Source: a virus. Taken from it: a stretch of DNA of 63,615 nucleotides. Within the stretch, counting starts at the first letter, position 1. The number at the start of each line of letters is the position of its first letter. The stretch is taken from the IMG/VR virus record IMGVR_UViG_3300027699_000001, positions 1 through 63,615 of that record; one strand, 5' to 3'. Made by a program: the position numbers and the translations under genes. The notes beneath the pieces are model-generated. The model had not been told where the DNA came from and made no database searches. It was given only the letters and a program-made list of their open reading frames with translations. Of this stretch, positions 18,766-33,700 are shown in pieces.

Positions 18766-21700
18766 GAGGTAGGTCAACACTTGTAGCACGTAAGAATCTA
18801 CCTATATCATTATCTGCTTGACTCAACGGTGTTCCTTGTTCTGACCATATTTTCCCCTGTCGTCTAATTACTATAATTTTTTGATTTTCTGCTGGTACAT
18901 TTAGTAAAGTTAAAGCACTACTTTGTAACGTAAACTCTGCAGCAAGTGTTATATCTCCTTCTGGACTATCTTGTGCAGTTAAAGTTTCGAAATTATACGA
19001 CGATATTGCATTTTTTCGTAACCGTTTTCCAGCAACAAATACTTCAAATTCATTTATACTTTGTGGAACAAAATCTAGTTCAAAAATACTAGTAGTTCCG
19101 TCTCCTGTAAAAATAGTAGTTATAGTTTCATCTTTATAAGGTATAGATGAATTTGAACCTTGCTCATATACTTCTGTACCACTAGAATGTACTTCTTTAA
19201 CACCAGTTCCTAATGTTCCTCTACGTAACTGCTTTAATGCATTACCATCTCTTATAAAATATTCTATTCTCTCTCCATTTATCCAAATAACACCTGGGTA
19301 TGGACTTCCAGAAGCAGGCGCTGTTAAGTCATCGTCTGCTATTACTTCTATTGTTTTATCATACCAATTTAAATCTTTTAAAAGTAGGTAATTTTTAGTA
19401 CCATCAATTCTCTTATAATGGTTTCTATTAAGCATATCTTTAAATTGACGCCAACCATGTTTTGTTATAACAGTAGGATTACCAAAATGCAATGTTTCTA
19501 TTACATCATCTTCTTTTGGTTCTTCTAGTAACCTAACATAACGTCGATTCTCTGTTATTCTATAATCTACATTAGGCATAAGAAGATTACCATTTAAAAT
19601 TACCCAAACATATTTTGCATCTACAGCGGGCGTTCTTAATTCAATTAATCCTGCTCTAAGATTATTTAAGAAATAATAATCATCTGATCCTACCGTAAGT
19701 TCTGTTTTTTCTTCTATTTCAAATTTTTGTCTATCAAAGTTTTGATATGCATTATTACTAAATTGATAAACTTTAATTGTATCATTTATATCATAAGGAC
19801 TATCTAAATATAAAACTCCTGGAGTAGAAATAAACGATTGAGCAGAATCTGCATCTGTTTCATGATACCCAAATCTATATTCACCTTCGGAAATTATAAA
19901 CACTCCTAATGTATCTCCTACTTCCCCTATACTATCATCTAACACTATAGCACTACCTCGTTGTTGATCTACTGGAAATGCATCATCAAAACTATCCGCT
20001 CCTACAAATGTCCATTGATCAGGATAAGAAAGTTTTATTTTATTAAGGTAAACTTCAACATTATGATTCTGTAAAGTTCCTATTGGTGCTTGCCACAAAT
20101 CTAATTGATATTCTTTACTTGAAGTCATTGTAAAAGTTTGATTATATCCTGCATTAAGTATCTTATCTTTTACTTGAACAAGGGTATAAAATGCACTAGG
20201 TTCTTGACTAAAGGGGGTTTGACTTAACTCATAAGTCGTAGTACTACCATCTGATATAAATTCGTCAATTGTAACTTCACTAAACACTTCTTCATTCGCA
20301 GCAGTTCCTAAGAATAATGCATATCTAACAACATCGCCTTCTCTAAGTGGTTGTGCTAATACAAGTTCAACATTATTAGGATAACTGCCTTCACTTTTTA
20401 CAATAACACTATCTAATTTAACGCCATTACTACTTGCAATAAAATCTATATTTTCTGACCATCTCACATTAGTTTCAAAACTATTTGAACTTCCATCACT
20501 AACAAAACTATCAATATCTAATATTTGTAAACCGGAAGGTTCAACTAATGTTAAATTAATTCTCGCTCCATCTGCTGGAGGAATGTTAAAAATTACTGTA
20601 GAATTTTTATAATCTACAGTAAACTCTATTTCATGACTACTATCACTTGAAAGACTACTAGGAATAATATCAGAATTTATTTTTACAAGCAATGAAGAAT
20701 CTGTAAATGGTGTTTTACCTATTTCATACACAGTTGTTACACCATCTCCTACATGATTTTTATTAATAATTATACTACTACCTGTAGTAGGTCTTTCAAA
20801 AACTGTTATATCTACTGCATCTAATACTTGTCCCGGAATAACTTCTTCTGGGCCTTTTGAAGTAGTAGGTGTAATAAAACCATCACCGTCTACATTAATA
20901 TCTTCTGCATTTAACCCTGTCGCAGTAGTATATAAAAGATTGCCGCCGGATAATGCAGTATCAAAACTTTCTGGGTCGGAAATAAAACTTCCATCGCTAG
21001 TAGTTTTTCTTAAAACAATAATATCGTCAGCTTGCGTTGGAATTTCTAGTTCCTGTAATTCAAGTGTTTGGGTAGTTCCATCTCCTGTAATACTTCGCAT
21101 AATAGCATTTGGATTTTCTACTAATGTTGAATCTGGATCAATTGTCCAATTAGGATCATCTAATCTAATTCCATTTCGATATAAATTATATACTACACTA
21201 GCTTCTAACGGCTTACTAAGTTCTACACTTATTGTAGAACCGTCTAATACAAAAACTTCATCTTCGAATGTAGTATCATAAGTATCCCATGAATCTGTAT
21301 ACCAAGGATTAGAATCCCAACCTGATGTTCCTCCAAATTCAAAACTTTTAACTTCTACTCCTCCATAATCTATTCCATCCATTAACTGAGCTAAGTCTTT
21401 ACCAAATTGACCAGTAGTAGGATTATAAAATAAACTAATTCTATCTTGTGCTTGTAATAATTCTACAGGTTTTTTATAATTAATTTTAATTTCTTGACCA
21501 TTAATTGGAGGAATTACAAATTCTATTCTTCCATAATATCTATCATATCCTTTTGTAGTATCTAAAATGTTTTTATAAGTATATTCGCTTTGTAATGCTA
21601 ACGTATCATTAATTAAAACTTCAATAGTGTTTGTTCGCATATCCATTGGAAATATAAGATTAAAAACATATGTGCTACCTGTTCCTGCAAAGGTTTCAGT

Positions 21701-24700
21701 TTCATTAAGGTTTGTTATTACAAATACACCTGTTACTCTATCAAATTTAACAATAGTGTGCATACTTCTAACTAAACCTTCACCTATAACAGCAACTAAT
21801 CTAGCACCAGTACCATCTCCATTAACTTCAATAACCGGTGCGTTTAAATAACCCGACCCTGGTTTAGTTACTTTTGCTGATACAATTTCACCATTAGCTC
21901 CTAAAGTTGCTATTGCTTTTGCACCAGACCCTACATCTGCTATAGTACTGTCGCCATCACTAAAGATCAAATCTGGTGGGAATGTATAATTTTTGCCGCC
22001 ATCAGCTATTTTTACTGAAATTACTTGATAAGTTAAATTATCTAACCAATTTTTGTTTGGATATGTACTTAATTCTGGAGTTTTTCCTACAATAATATTA
22101 TCTATTACTTTTGCAGTATGCGGAATAATTGCTTTTGCAACATTACTATAATTAGGTGACAAATCAAAGTCAGTTATTAAGTTTTTACTAGGTTCTAATG
22201 CATCATAATCACTTACATATTCTCGTAACTTAGTTTTAAATGGTTTAACTTCTTCTAAATATTCTTCATAACTAGCCAAGTTATCATTTTGAAAGGTAAT
22301 TTTTTCTTCAAGATTTCCTACATTGTGCTTTGCTTTTACAAAACTTGTTTTAAATGCCCAATCTACATAAGATTGTTCTGAGAAAACATAACGTATACTA
22401 GATAAGAACATATTATTATATTCTACAGCTAACTCATCAATAAACACTTTATCCCGTAACGTTTCTAATATTTTTCTAGTTTCAGAAACCGGTTGATTGT
22501 CATAAAATTTTGTATCATAGCTTACACTATCATAACCTATTGTTGTTGCACTATCATATAAACTAGACAAAAACTTTAATGTTCCACTTTCTCTACCTAC
22601 AGTTTTATAATTTATAGTATAATCAATAAAATCTGCATCATCTATTTTTTCTAATAAAAGCCAGCCGCCTGATCCTATATTAGCTATTTTAACTATATCT
22701 CCAGTGTCATCATCTAATCCTTGTAACTGATGACTTGCATCTATTAAATAATCAATTGTTGTAAATTCATTATAACCTGTATCATACCAATCTACATAAT
22801 CCCAAAATAAAGAAACATCAAATGCTTGACTTTGTATTCTTTCCCAATCCGTATTGGCAGTATTTCTTTGATATAATGCCCATTTACCTTGCAAAGTGGA
22901 ATCACTTTTTACTAAAACTGTAAATTGTCTGACACTTATACTAGTAGTACTAGTATAATTCTGTCCTTCATTAATAACAGCAACTTCAGTAACAGCACCT
23001 ACACTATTAATTGTTAATTGAAATTTTGCATCAATTCCGTCTCCTGAAATTGTGTATGTAGGAGTTACAAGATAACCTCTACCAGGCTCTGTTATATTAA
23101 CTCTTATAATTTTTCCATTAGAAACTACAGGTTCTAATAAAGTCTTCGTAATTTTAACTGTACCTACACTATCTAATTCTTCTAAAGTACTAATCGATGT
23201 ATCAAATACATAACTACTTACTGTAGGCTCTGGTTCTTTAGATGATAATCCTGTAATATCTTTATCATCTATGATTAAATTCTTTAACAATATTCCATTA
23301 ATTCTTTCAATTAATTGTTTAAGAGCTTCTTCTCTATTAACAAACCAAGTTTGTCGAGGATCATTTAAAATTCCATATTTTTCTCTCGGAGATAAATTTA
23401 AAGCTGGAACTGGCCTACCAAAATCATCATATCCTACTAAACTATCAAACCACTTACGTTCAATATCTTTATTAGGTTTACTAGTCTCTAGTCCTTCTGT
23501 GAATAATTGGTATTGATTATGAATATTAATATTTTGATTTTCAATAATCCAATACTCAGTACTAAATGCTATATCTTTTCCTTTAATAAGATTATCACAA
23601 TTATGTATAACAAAACTACTAGGACTTATAAAATTAACAAATTTAAGACCTTGAGCTGCTGGATCCTTAATATAATTTTCAACGTCTGCACAACTAAGAG
23701 TGCGGAATTCTGCATCAGGTACAGTTGCTTTTGCATTAACCCAATAATAATACATGTTTGAAAAAGTTTGAGATACTGAATCATACTCTCGCATAGCAAC
23801 AAACATGCTATCACCATATTTAGATTTTCCACTAACTCCTTCTGTTATACCTTCTTCTGTATCTGATAACTCATCCCATTCTGATGGAAGATACTTAGTT
23901 CCTACCCACTCATAAACTTTTATAGAATTTCCAGGGAATAATTTATTCCAATTATTAGTACTATAAATTGTATTCTCTTGATATGGATTTAAAAATCTTG
24001 CTTTATCTAAATCCCACCATAATTGATTTACTTGATATTTCCCCCAAGTATTTGTGTTACTGACAGTAACATCGCTTGCCAATAAAGATAGATCTTCATT
24101 AGTTAAATTATAAACAGCAGGGTCATAATATAATTTATATTTTAATTCTTGATCTGCTATTCCTGCAATTTTTCCTTGAATTGGATCAATACAATCTAAA
24201 TATGTTATAAAATCATTTGTTTTAGAATCATAAAGGAAAAGTTTCTTTATTTTATGAACATCTACAGTATCTTTAGGAACACGATGTTTTTCCCATATTT
24301 TAGTTGAAGTTATTTTTCTATAATCACTAATTGATCCAATATAATTTGTATCAACAGAAACATCTGGTAAACCGATATACACATGATTTTCATTCACATA
24401 TAAATTAGTACCAAACTTACTAACAGATAAATTTTGTGTTGTAGAATCTACTCTTTCAAAAGCCAACGGTTGACCATATACCATTGTATCATTAATTTTT
24501 TCATACAAATATACAGTACCAGTATCTACATATAGTTTAGCAAATGACGTAAAATCATTATCAAAAACAGTTTGCGGTACTAAAGGTGCCTCTGGATCTA
24601 AATTAGTATCAAAGGTAGTATGACCTATAAAATCTGTATTTTTAGCAGTTATGGCTAATGTATCCTCTCCAAATGCAACTTTTATTCCAAACAATTCTAC

Positions 24701-27700
24701 TTTTTCATTATTGGGACTATTAAGTGTTTGATTAAGGACATACTCTCCATTTACTTGAGTATAAATTAATACTTTTCCTTGTGTAATCTTAATACTATCG
24801 TCTAGCGGAACTCCTATTGCGAGCATTGCGCCGTCTTTACTAATACAAATATCATCACCAAAACCTATATTAGGATCAGGTGCAAGTATTGTTTGATGCC
24901 TTTGGTAATTGCCATTAAATGACCTATAAATTACAACTGCTTTTGGTTTAGCATCCTGATAATCAGCAATAACTGTTAAAATTTCACCATTATTTGTAAC
25001 ATCAAATTTAGTTCCAAAACTATATAAACTACCTTGGTCTAAAACGGTACTAGGATCTGCGCTATCAAAAATAGGAAGTATTTCTGTATTATTAGGAACA
25101 TATCCTAAATAATCTAATGGAGTAGTTACTTGCGTCCATTCTGTTGAATCAAAAACTTTAGCATCCAAATTACTTAATGCTTTAAAAATACTACCATCTA
25201 AATATACAAGATCATCAGTATTATAACTAATGCTAGGTAAATGTGTTCCTTGGAAACTTTTCTCTTTTCCTAATTCCCAAGCCCATGTATTTCCACTTAA
25301 ATCTGTTCCGTTTTTAATAAAATAAATTCTTCCTGGGAAAACAGTACTATCTTTTGTGTCGCTGCCTGCTTTTACAAACCCTCTATATAAATCTGTATGT
25401 TGTGTTAATCTAACATCATTACCTAAGTAAAAATAATTTTCTGCTTCGGGAACTGTAAACGCATTAGTAAACTTAAATCGATTTGTAATTCCTGTTTCGT
25501 AAATACTAAACATTCCCTGGTGAGTAAACCCACTAGCAGTCGATGTTGAATCCACAGGAATACTATATGTATTAGCCCAGTCATTATTATCTGCAGAAGG
25601 AACATTTGGTAAAATAGGTACACCCTGTACAGTACCTTGATTATAAAACCAATATTCTACATCCGTTAAAATATTTTGGGAGGGTAACGGAATATTTGAA
25701 CCATTATCTACTACAATTAGCTTTCCTATTCCTTCTGAACTTAAACCTAAAGATTTATGTTGTATCTCTCCCATTACACGATCAACTTGATATATAGGAT
25801 CTGGATCACCCGGGGTAGCAAGAAACTCTATTTCTGCAACATCACTAAATTCTGCTCCATTAGACCAATTACCTATTACATTATTAACAAATATTGTTAC
25901 TTCTAATGCACTACGTTGATAAAAAACAACTTCAGCAGTAGCATTGGTTGTAGTATCTCTTACAGTATCACCTATTCTAGGCTCAAATGGATCTCCAAAA
26001 ATAGTAAATTTTGTGAAATCAAATGTTATATAACCTTCCCATAATTGATCTACTGTAAGTGTTTTATTAAGATCAGTATAATTTAAATTCACTAATGTAG
26101 GATCATTTTGAAAACCATTACTATACCTTGCTAAAGATGGCATATAAAATCTAAATTGATCATCTACAGATAACGTATCAGTTAAATCTTTAGGTGCTCT
26201 TATAATATATTTAGAACTTAATATAGGATTAGTTTCTCCGTCGGGTCCTGGAAAACCTTGATAACTTAAAACTTTAAAATAACTTCCTAATGTATCTTGA
26301 CTAGATTCAACAGTAGAATTATTATAATCTAAAATATTATAATAAAATTTATTTGTTACTGTACTATCTGTTATAACATCGCTAAAAACTAAACCTTTTC
26401 CTTCATCAGATGTATTACTAAACACATTATATGTAGGAACATCTATCCACCAATAACCTCCATACTCTTCAGAAACATCTATTGTTTCTACTGGAGCTGC
26501 TATTACATACTCTCCAATAAAATCTCCACTTTCTAAAAACAAACTATCTGTTGAATTAATTGTTCCGTTTACATTGTTAATATAGATAGTAAGGTTATCA
26601 TCTGCTTCATAAGTAAAAACCACTATTCCATGACCTGTTTGTGTTTCTACTTTATCTCCAAGTACTGGCTTATTTGTAAAGGCAGTAAGATATAAAACTA
26701 AATCAATCTTTTTCTGAACTACATGTGTGCCTGTTAAAAATGTATCATTTATTTCTGGTATAAGCCCTGCAAACGGTTGTCTTAATATATAATCATCTTG
26801 AAATTGATTAGCTATTGTAAAAGTATTCCATTCTAAAATAACTTCATCATTTACATCTACTCCATCATACATTACTTTAGGAGCTCTTATTAATAAATGA
26901 TCTGCCGTTGTTGTTGTAAATGGATATCTTCCTGTTAATAATCCAGGTATTTGTTCCGAAGTTGATGTAATATTTCCTATAGTTTCTATTAACTGAGCAG
27001 TGCTAGTAAAACTACCAAATTCTATAAAAGAAGTTTCTGGCACTATTGCTGCCATAGCTGTCCATAACTTAAAATTATAATGTACTATGTCTCCAAGAGT
27101 ATATGCTATTGAAGGATCATAGTCACTTTTATATCTAGTTTTTAAATTACTTGCATTAGGAGAACCTACAATTAAATATTTTCCGTCTAAAGACAAATCT
27201 AAACTCGCACCAAATTTTTGTAAATCTGGTTGGGTTAATTGATCAAAATACGCTATATTAAATACTTCTGTACTTGTATGTTCTGTATTAACTATATAAA
27301 ATACATTATTATATTTTACTTGATCTCCAACTACAAAAAGTATATCAGAAAACCATAATTTAAATCCTGTTGCAAAATCTTCTTCTGGTACTATAATTTG
27401 TCGTAATATAAAATTACCATTGCTAGAAGCTCGCCTATAATAATAAACTTTTCCTTCGTCTTCTTCGGGTGCTCCAACTACTAAAGCAGTATTACTTAAA
27501 TTTGTTGATAATGTTGTACCAAATTCTGAACCTGCTGTATCAATAGAACTACTAAGATCTTGTAATTTATTATATGCTTTATTATTCTCATACACAACCC
27601 ATCTATTTGAATCATCATTATCTAACCAGAATAAAGATTTTGATTCAGCTAATGTTTGTGCAAGAATATTTAAATTCTGTAAAGTATCTGTTCTTACAGA

Positions 27701-30700
27701 AACTAATTTACTTATTTTCCCTTTACAAGACTCTACACTTTCTACTTCTTCTGTAGTTTCAAAAGTAATCTTATTTACAGTTACATCTTTTACTTTATAA
27801 AATGCACCTATTGCAGCAGTACTTTGCGTAACTGTTGCATAAGAACTATCTGCTGGGTCTAATGTTGTAGAAATTAAATCATAAACACCTAGCAACTCAC
27901 CTTCAACAATATCTTTTGGAGTAGAATTTAAAACAACTACAAATTCTGTGTCTCCTCCTTCTACTGCTTCAATATCCAAGTCAGTATCAGCATGCTTATA
28001 CATATTCCATGTTAACTTATCATTTCCTACCCAAATATAATTTCCCTTATTACATTCAGCAAAGTTGATATCTAGTATAGAATCATAAGTTTCGACAATA
28101 AATTGCACATCTTCTGAATTTACATATCCACTATCATTTGTAAAACCTTTATCTGGTTCAATATACGTTTTAGGGAATGGACTATGATTATAATTTTTTG
28201 GTTTAAGAAATGTTTCAAATGGTCTAATTCTATAAATTAAATCTGCTTCAGTTCCTGTTATAGTTTCTACTAAATCTATTGGTTGGGGTTTTAATCTAAA
28301 ATTACTTTCATCAAGAATATATTGAACTTCTTCAAAACCTTCAGCTGCTCCATATTGTCCGCGCTTAATAGCCCATTCTTCATAAAATTGTAAACTATCT
28401 TTATCTGCAGAACTTAAAACATCAAAAAGTTTTGTTAATGCGTTTTTTGTTCCCTTATCTTGAATATAACCTTGATAAAACTTATATTGACTTACATCAT
28501 CATTAATAATATTCTCTAAATAAGTTCTTTTTTGATATCCTATTAAATGTTGAGCAAGTTTTTGTTGATCGGTATCAAAATTATCACTATCTAAATCATA
28601 AAAATCAGCAAATTGATTTGTTTTATATTCAAAGTTTGGAATGAGTTGTGAAGAAGGTTTATCGTCTAATCTATTCCAGTCTTTATCAATAAATTCTTCT
28701 TTACCTGGAATCTTACTATTTGCTGTATAAAAAAACTCTTTATGTTTAACAAGCTCTCCTATAAAGTAATCTCTATATGGTTCCCAATCAGTTATTCTAG
28801 ATTCATCATATATAAAACCCGGAATATTAAGACTTCCATCCCAATCGGTTGTTCGATAACCTAAAACCTTTATTCGTTCTTGTCTATATCCTGGTTCTGG
28901 ATCATAAATTGTATCTTTAAAAACAGTTTTATTATCTAATAATACAACATGTTCTTTTTGAACTAATTGTAATTTTATTGAAAAAATACCATCTGCTGTA
29001 TTTTTAGGCCTAAGAATAAATTCATTAGGATCTTGACGATCCACTATAACAAATTCTTCTGTTAATTTTTTACCATCTACTTTGAGTAAAGTATAACCAA
29101 AAAATGTATCAAAAATATTATCTACAACAGCATTCTCTGATTTAAATTTTAATTGACTTGCGCCTGGACTTAGACTTATAAGAGTTCCTTCTGCCCAACC
29201 ATGTGTAGTCCAAAATGCAAACTCTTTACAAGATGTTTGCCAGTTATCTATAACAGAACCGTCTCCTCTAAAATTGTCAAAAACAAAACCTAATGACTCT
29301 AAATACTTGCCATACCCTTGTAAAAAGTCTACAACTTCTTGAATTGTTAGTAAAACTGTACCATAATCTAATTCAGATTCTATATGAGTGTTAAATTCTG
29401 TTCTAAGTGTAATTTCTCTTCCTCCCTTAGTTGGAAGAATAGGAAGGCTAGCAAAATTTTCAATACTAAAATTAATAGCAGATGTATGTGCTTTTGTAGC
29501 TCGATAAAACTTATTATTAAATTCTACTATTGCTCCAGCAGCATAAAAACTTTCACCTTCAAATTTAAGAACTGGTTCTGACACACCGCCTATGGTAATT
29601 ACAACATCATTATCTAATGAAACTGCTTTGAAATATTTAAATGAAGGAAATATATCATCATATCCTTTTATTTTAAATCCATTTTCTTTTATTTCTATCA
29701 TTACACCACTATAATTAATAGTTTTTACAGGGGTACTTTTATTAAGAAAAATTGAATAATTTTCTTTAGGAACAAATACATTTCCTTCATTTAAAGGGGT
29801 TCTACTATCTAAAATTAATTTAAATTTATCTTTCTCAGTAAATCCACCTATTTTAAAACCTATTTGATTTGATATATTTTTTAAATTAGATTGATATGTA
29901 GTATAAGATTTAACAACACTTGATGCCATATATCCCGCTACATAATTTATTAATCCAGAAGTATAAGTTTGAGCCGCATCCACATGTGTATTTGGAAATA
30001 CTAAATTAGATAATTTAATATGATTTTTGGTTGCGTTATATATAATCTGTTTAGCAATATTTTTAGTCTGACGTTCACGATCTAATCCTGTTGCTAAAAC
30101 TTTACAAGGCTGGCTTAAAAACCAACTTGTTATTAACGAAAAAGGATATTCACTACTGCGTCTCCAAGCAGTTTCAATAGGGGTTTCGTCTCCGAATTTA
30201 AATGGATTTTCGATTGTACCTGAATTAAAATTTTGGGCAAACCCGCTGAGATTTGGACTTATTATGTTACCTACTGAATCTACTGGTATAAATGTTGTTA
30301 GTCCAGGACGTAAATAATTTTTTAATATTTTAATTTTTTTATTAGGTTCTCTAACTATTCCATTTTCTAGATCACTCCACAAAATTAAATTATCACTTGT
30401 ATAAGGAGGAACACCATATACTGTTTCCCACCATGTAGGCTTTAAGGTAAAACCAAGCATTTCCCAAGGATGTGAATGTGGACGATCTGTATCAAATGCT
30501 TTTTTATAAACGCCTCGCCAAAAACCAGGAATACTAGTACCTAAGGGTGATGACATAGAATTATAATTAAATGTAAAACTATTTGTTCTTTCAAAAAATG
30601 GATTATCTGTATAATCGTCATCTACTAATTTTAACCATTCGATAAAATCAGATAACATAGGACGATTTGATTCTTCTCTAGTATATGCTGTTTTTCTAAA

Positions 30701-33700
30701 AGTTCCTTCTATAAAATCATGTATATCAAATAAAGCTGTATCGTATTCTACTTTTAAATTATTAAAAATTCTTAATTCTAATTCTAATATTAACTCATCT
30801 CTGTAATCTTTATAAGCAATTATTTTACTTCCATCGTGGCCCTGAATTACAGGAATACCTTCAGTCCATAAAGAAAAATCATCTGTATTATTAGCAGCAT
30901 AATTTGTAAAACTATCAGGCATCCAAAAAGTTTTAAATAAGCCTTCAATTATAAGAGAATGTGAAGAGCCTGTTCCATTATGTTCTGTTAAATCTGCAGA
31001 TGATGCAGCAGCCTCAGTTGTATATAATGGATAAAACCAACCTATTTTCCTTTTAAATGTTTCTGTAGTATTTTCTACATATCCATATATCTTAAAAGGA
31101 CCAGTACCTGTTGGCACTATACTTTGATATGTTGTGTCTATAAAAAGTTCTGGCTCATATTTAGGATATAATCCTAACTTAGTTGGAGTTGGAGGTACAT
31201 AAGATCCATTAGTTGTTTCATATTCATAAATGTCTAATAAATCTCCTTTCACTTTTGAAGCTGTAACTACACAAAAACCTTCACTATTAAAAGTATAATC
31301 TTTACTATGAATTAATTGTTTTGAATTCTTATAAACTTGTACTGCTCGTCGACTTGAATTTTCTAAAGTAAACGGTTGGCTAAGTGCAAAATATATTTGT
31401 GATGAACTTTCTATTTCATGGGTAGTCTTTTTCACCGATCCACCTGGTACCATATCTGAAAAGTAAAATGGCATAGAATTAATTTTATCTTTATTAATTT
31501 CAGTTAATATTTTTTCAACATGATCTTTTATTGGTCCTTCAAATCCTAAATCATTAGCTACTTGTAAAAACAATCTTTTAAATTTAGCATATTCTTTTCT
31601 AGCAAATCGAATTGCTTGAGGCAAATTTGCATCTCTGTTTAATAAATGATACATAGCTAAATTTAATGGTGAGCTATGTTTTACAAAACGTTTACCTAAA
31701 TTAGTTACAAAACCCAAGTCTCTTAAATTACTTGCACCTGGAAATATTCCTGAAAAATCAGTTAAACCTTCTACTATTGTAGAAACATGATCATTTACTT
31801 CACCTAATGTAAATTCATTAAGATTATTGTTTAACGGGTTTCTTTCTAAATTATTAGGTATTTCATAAAAACCGTTATCATTTTTAACTGCACTAGAAGT
31901 TGTTTTAATTACAATATTATCTCCTAATACAAGTTTTTTAGTGTTAATGCTTTCTAAAAAAGTAATCTCAACAAAATTATTAATAGAAGTTTCTAAAGTA
32001 TAATCTATATCTTTAAATTTTAAATCATTGTTTAAAAATACAGTAATATTTAAATCAGTTAAACTTGCACTATTTTCATATACATCTATTTCAAATTTAT
32101 TTAAAGTATTATCATATACATATTGACGTATCACAGATTGCTGACTTAACGTTGATGCTTTCTGCCAACCATTTCCTACTTTAAAAGTTTCTCTATTACT
32201 ATAAGTTCTAAGAAATCCTATATCTGTATCTTTATAATATAATTTATTATCTATTTGAAACTCAATAAATTCATTTAATAAATTAAAATTAAAAGTAATA
32301 TCTCCTACATTTTCTATAGTTCGATGATATAATGCTAAACCAACTTCAGTGTCAACAGTACCAGTACCTTCTTTATAACTAAACACTTTATTCCCAACAA
32401 ATGTTGTAGAATCATATACTGTTTCGTCATTAAAACTATAACCATTTTCATCAAAAATTTCAAATAATGGCGCTTGATTAACTTTAGTTTTTGTTTGAGC
32501 TTGCTTCCATTTCGTGCCATCATAATAATACATCAATCCTTTATAAGTATCACCATTTTGAATTAAAACTACTTCGTCCTCTAACGGTTGTGTATCTGTA
32601 ACATCTATAAGAGAAAGCTGCCTATTAGATGCCCTACCTGAACCATCTGCAAACGTAATAAATTTTACTTGAAAAATTCTACCATATACTAACAGATCTG
32701 GATCACCTAAGAAAAGTATTCTCATTCCATCAATAAGATCTACTCCATCTATATTATAACCTGAACTTCCCTCTATAATAGAAAAAACATCTGTAGTAAC
32801 TGTATCTAATAAATCTACATTTCCTTTAGTCCAAGTACCAAAATTATACAATTTCAATCCTGGCTGAAATTCTATAATAGGCCTCTTTGCTCTTTGTAAC
32901 TGATCTAGCTCTGCTGGCTGATCATTTAAACTAGCACTTAATTCAACAACAGATTTATGAAACCATCTATTATATCTACTCCAAAGGTTTCCATCGTTAC
33001 TGGCTCTATTAATAAGAAAATAATCTCTTACTACTGGATAACCTATTGCTTCATCAAAAGGAAGCCGATCGAAATTTGCATTATCAAATTCGAATGAAAC
33101 TTTATCAACAAATGCACTTGGAACAGTTAATGTTTCTTCAGGAATAAGAACTATTTTATCTCCTACGCCTTCTACATAAAATTCTCCAGTAGCATATTTT
33201 GCAGGAACAACATCTCCTATAAAATGTATTTTCATTCCATTTGATAATTCAAATCCAGCACCAGTTGTATATGTTTTCTTTCCTAAAATTTCTGCTTCAA
33301 CATCAATAAAAGATGCTTCTTCAATACCTGCTACTTTTATTAAACCTGCGGCTTCGATGTCATTATCAGCTACATACCATAATTCGTTTGAAGTAGAATC
33401 TGTAGGAATAATTTGAACTACGCCCGTCTCTACTCCTTGTTCAGATATTTCAGTTTCGATTAAAAACTCGTCATCTAATGTACGTTTTGTTCTTACAGTA
33501 AAAGGTAAACCTGGGGTGTTTATTTCAAACTTATATGTAACTCCTCTATATAATTTTATAGTAGGATTCTGCGTTAACCCATCTGGTGTAAAAACATATC
33601 CAAAATTATCTTCATTGTCAGCTATTGTTACTGTATAGGTACTTACAACTTCAGTAGTTTGGCCTCGAACGGCAACACTTTGTGGGCCATTAGACAACCA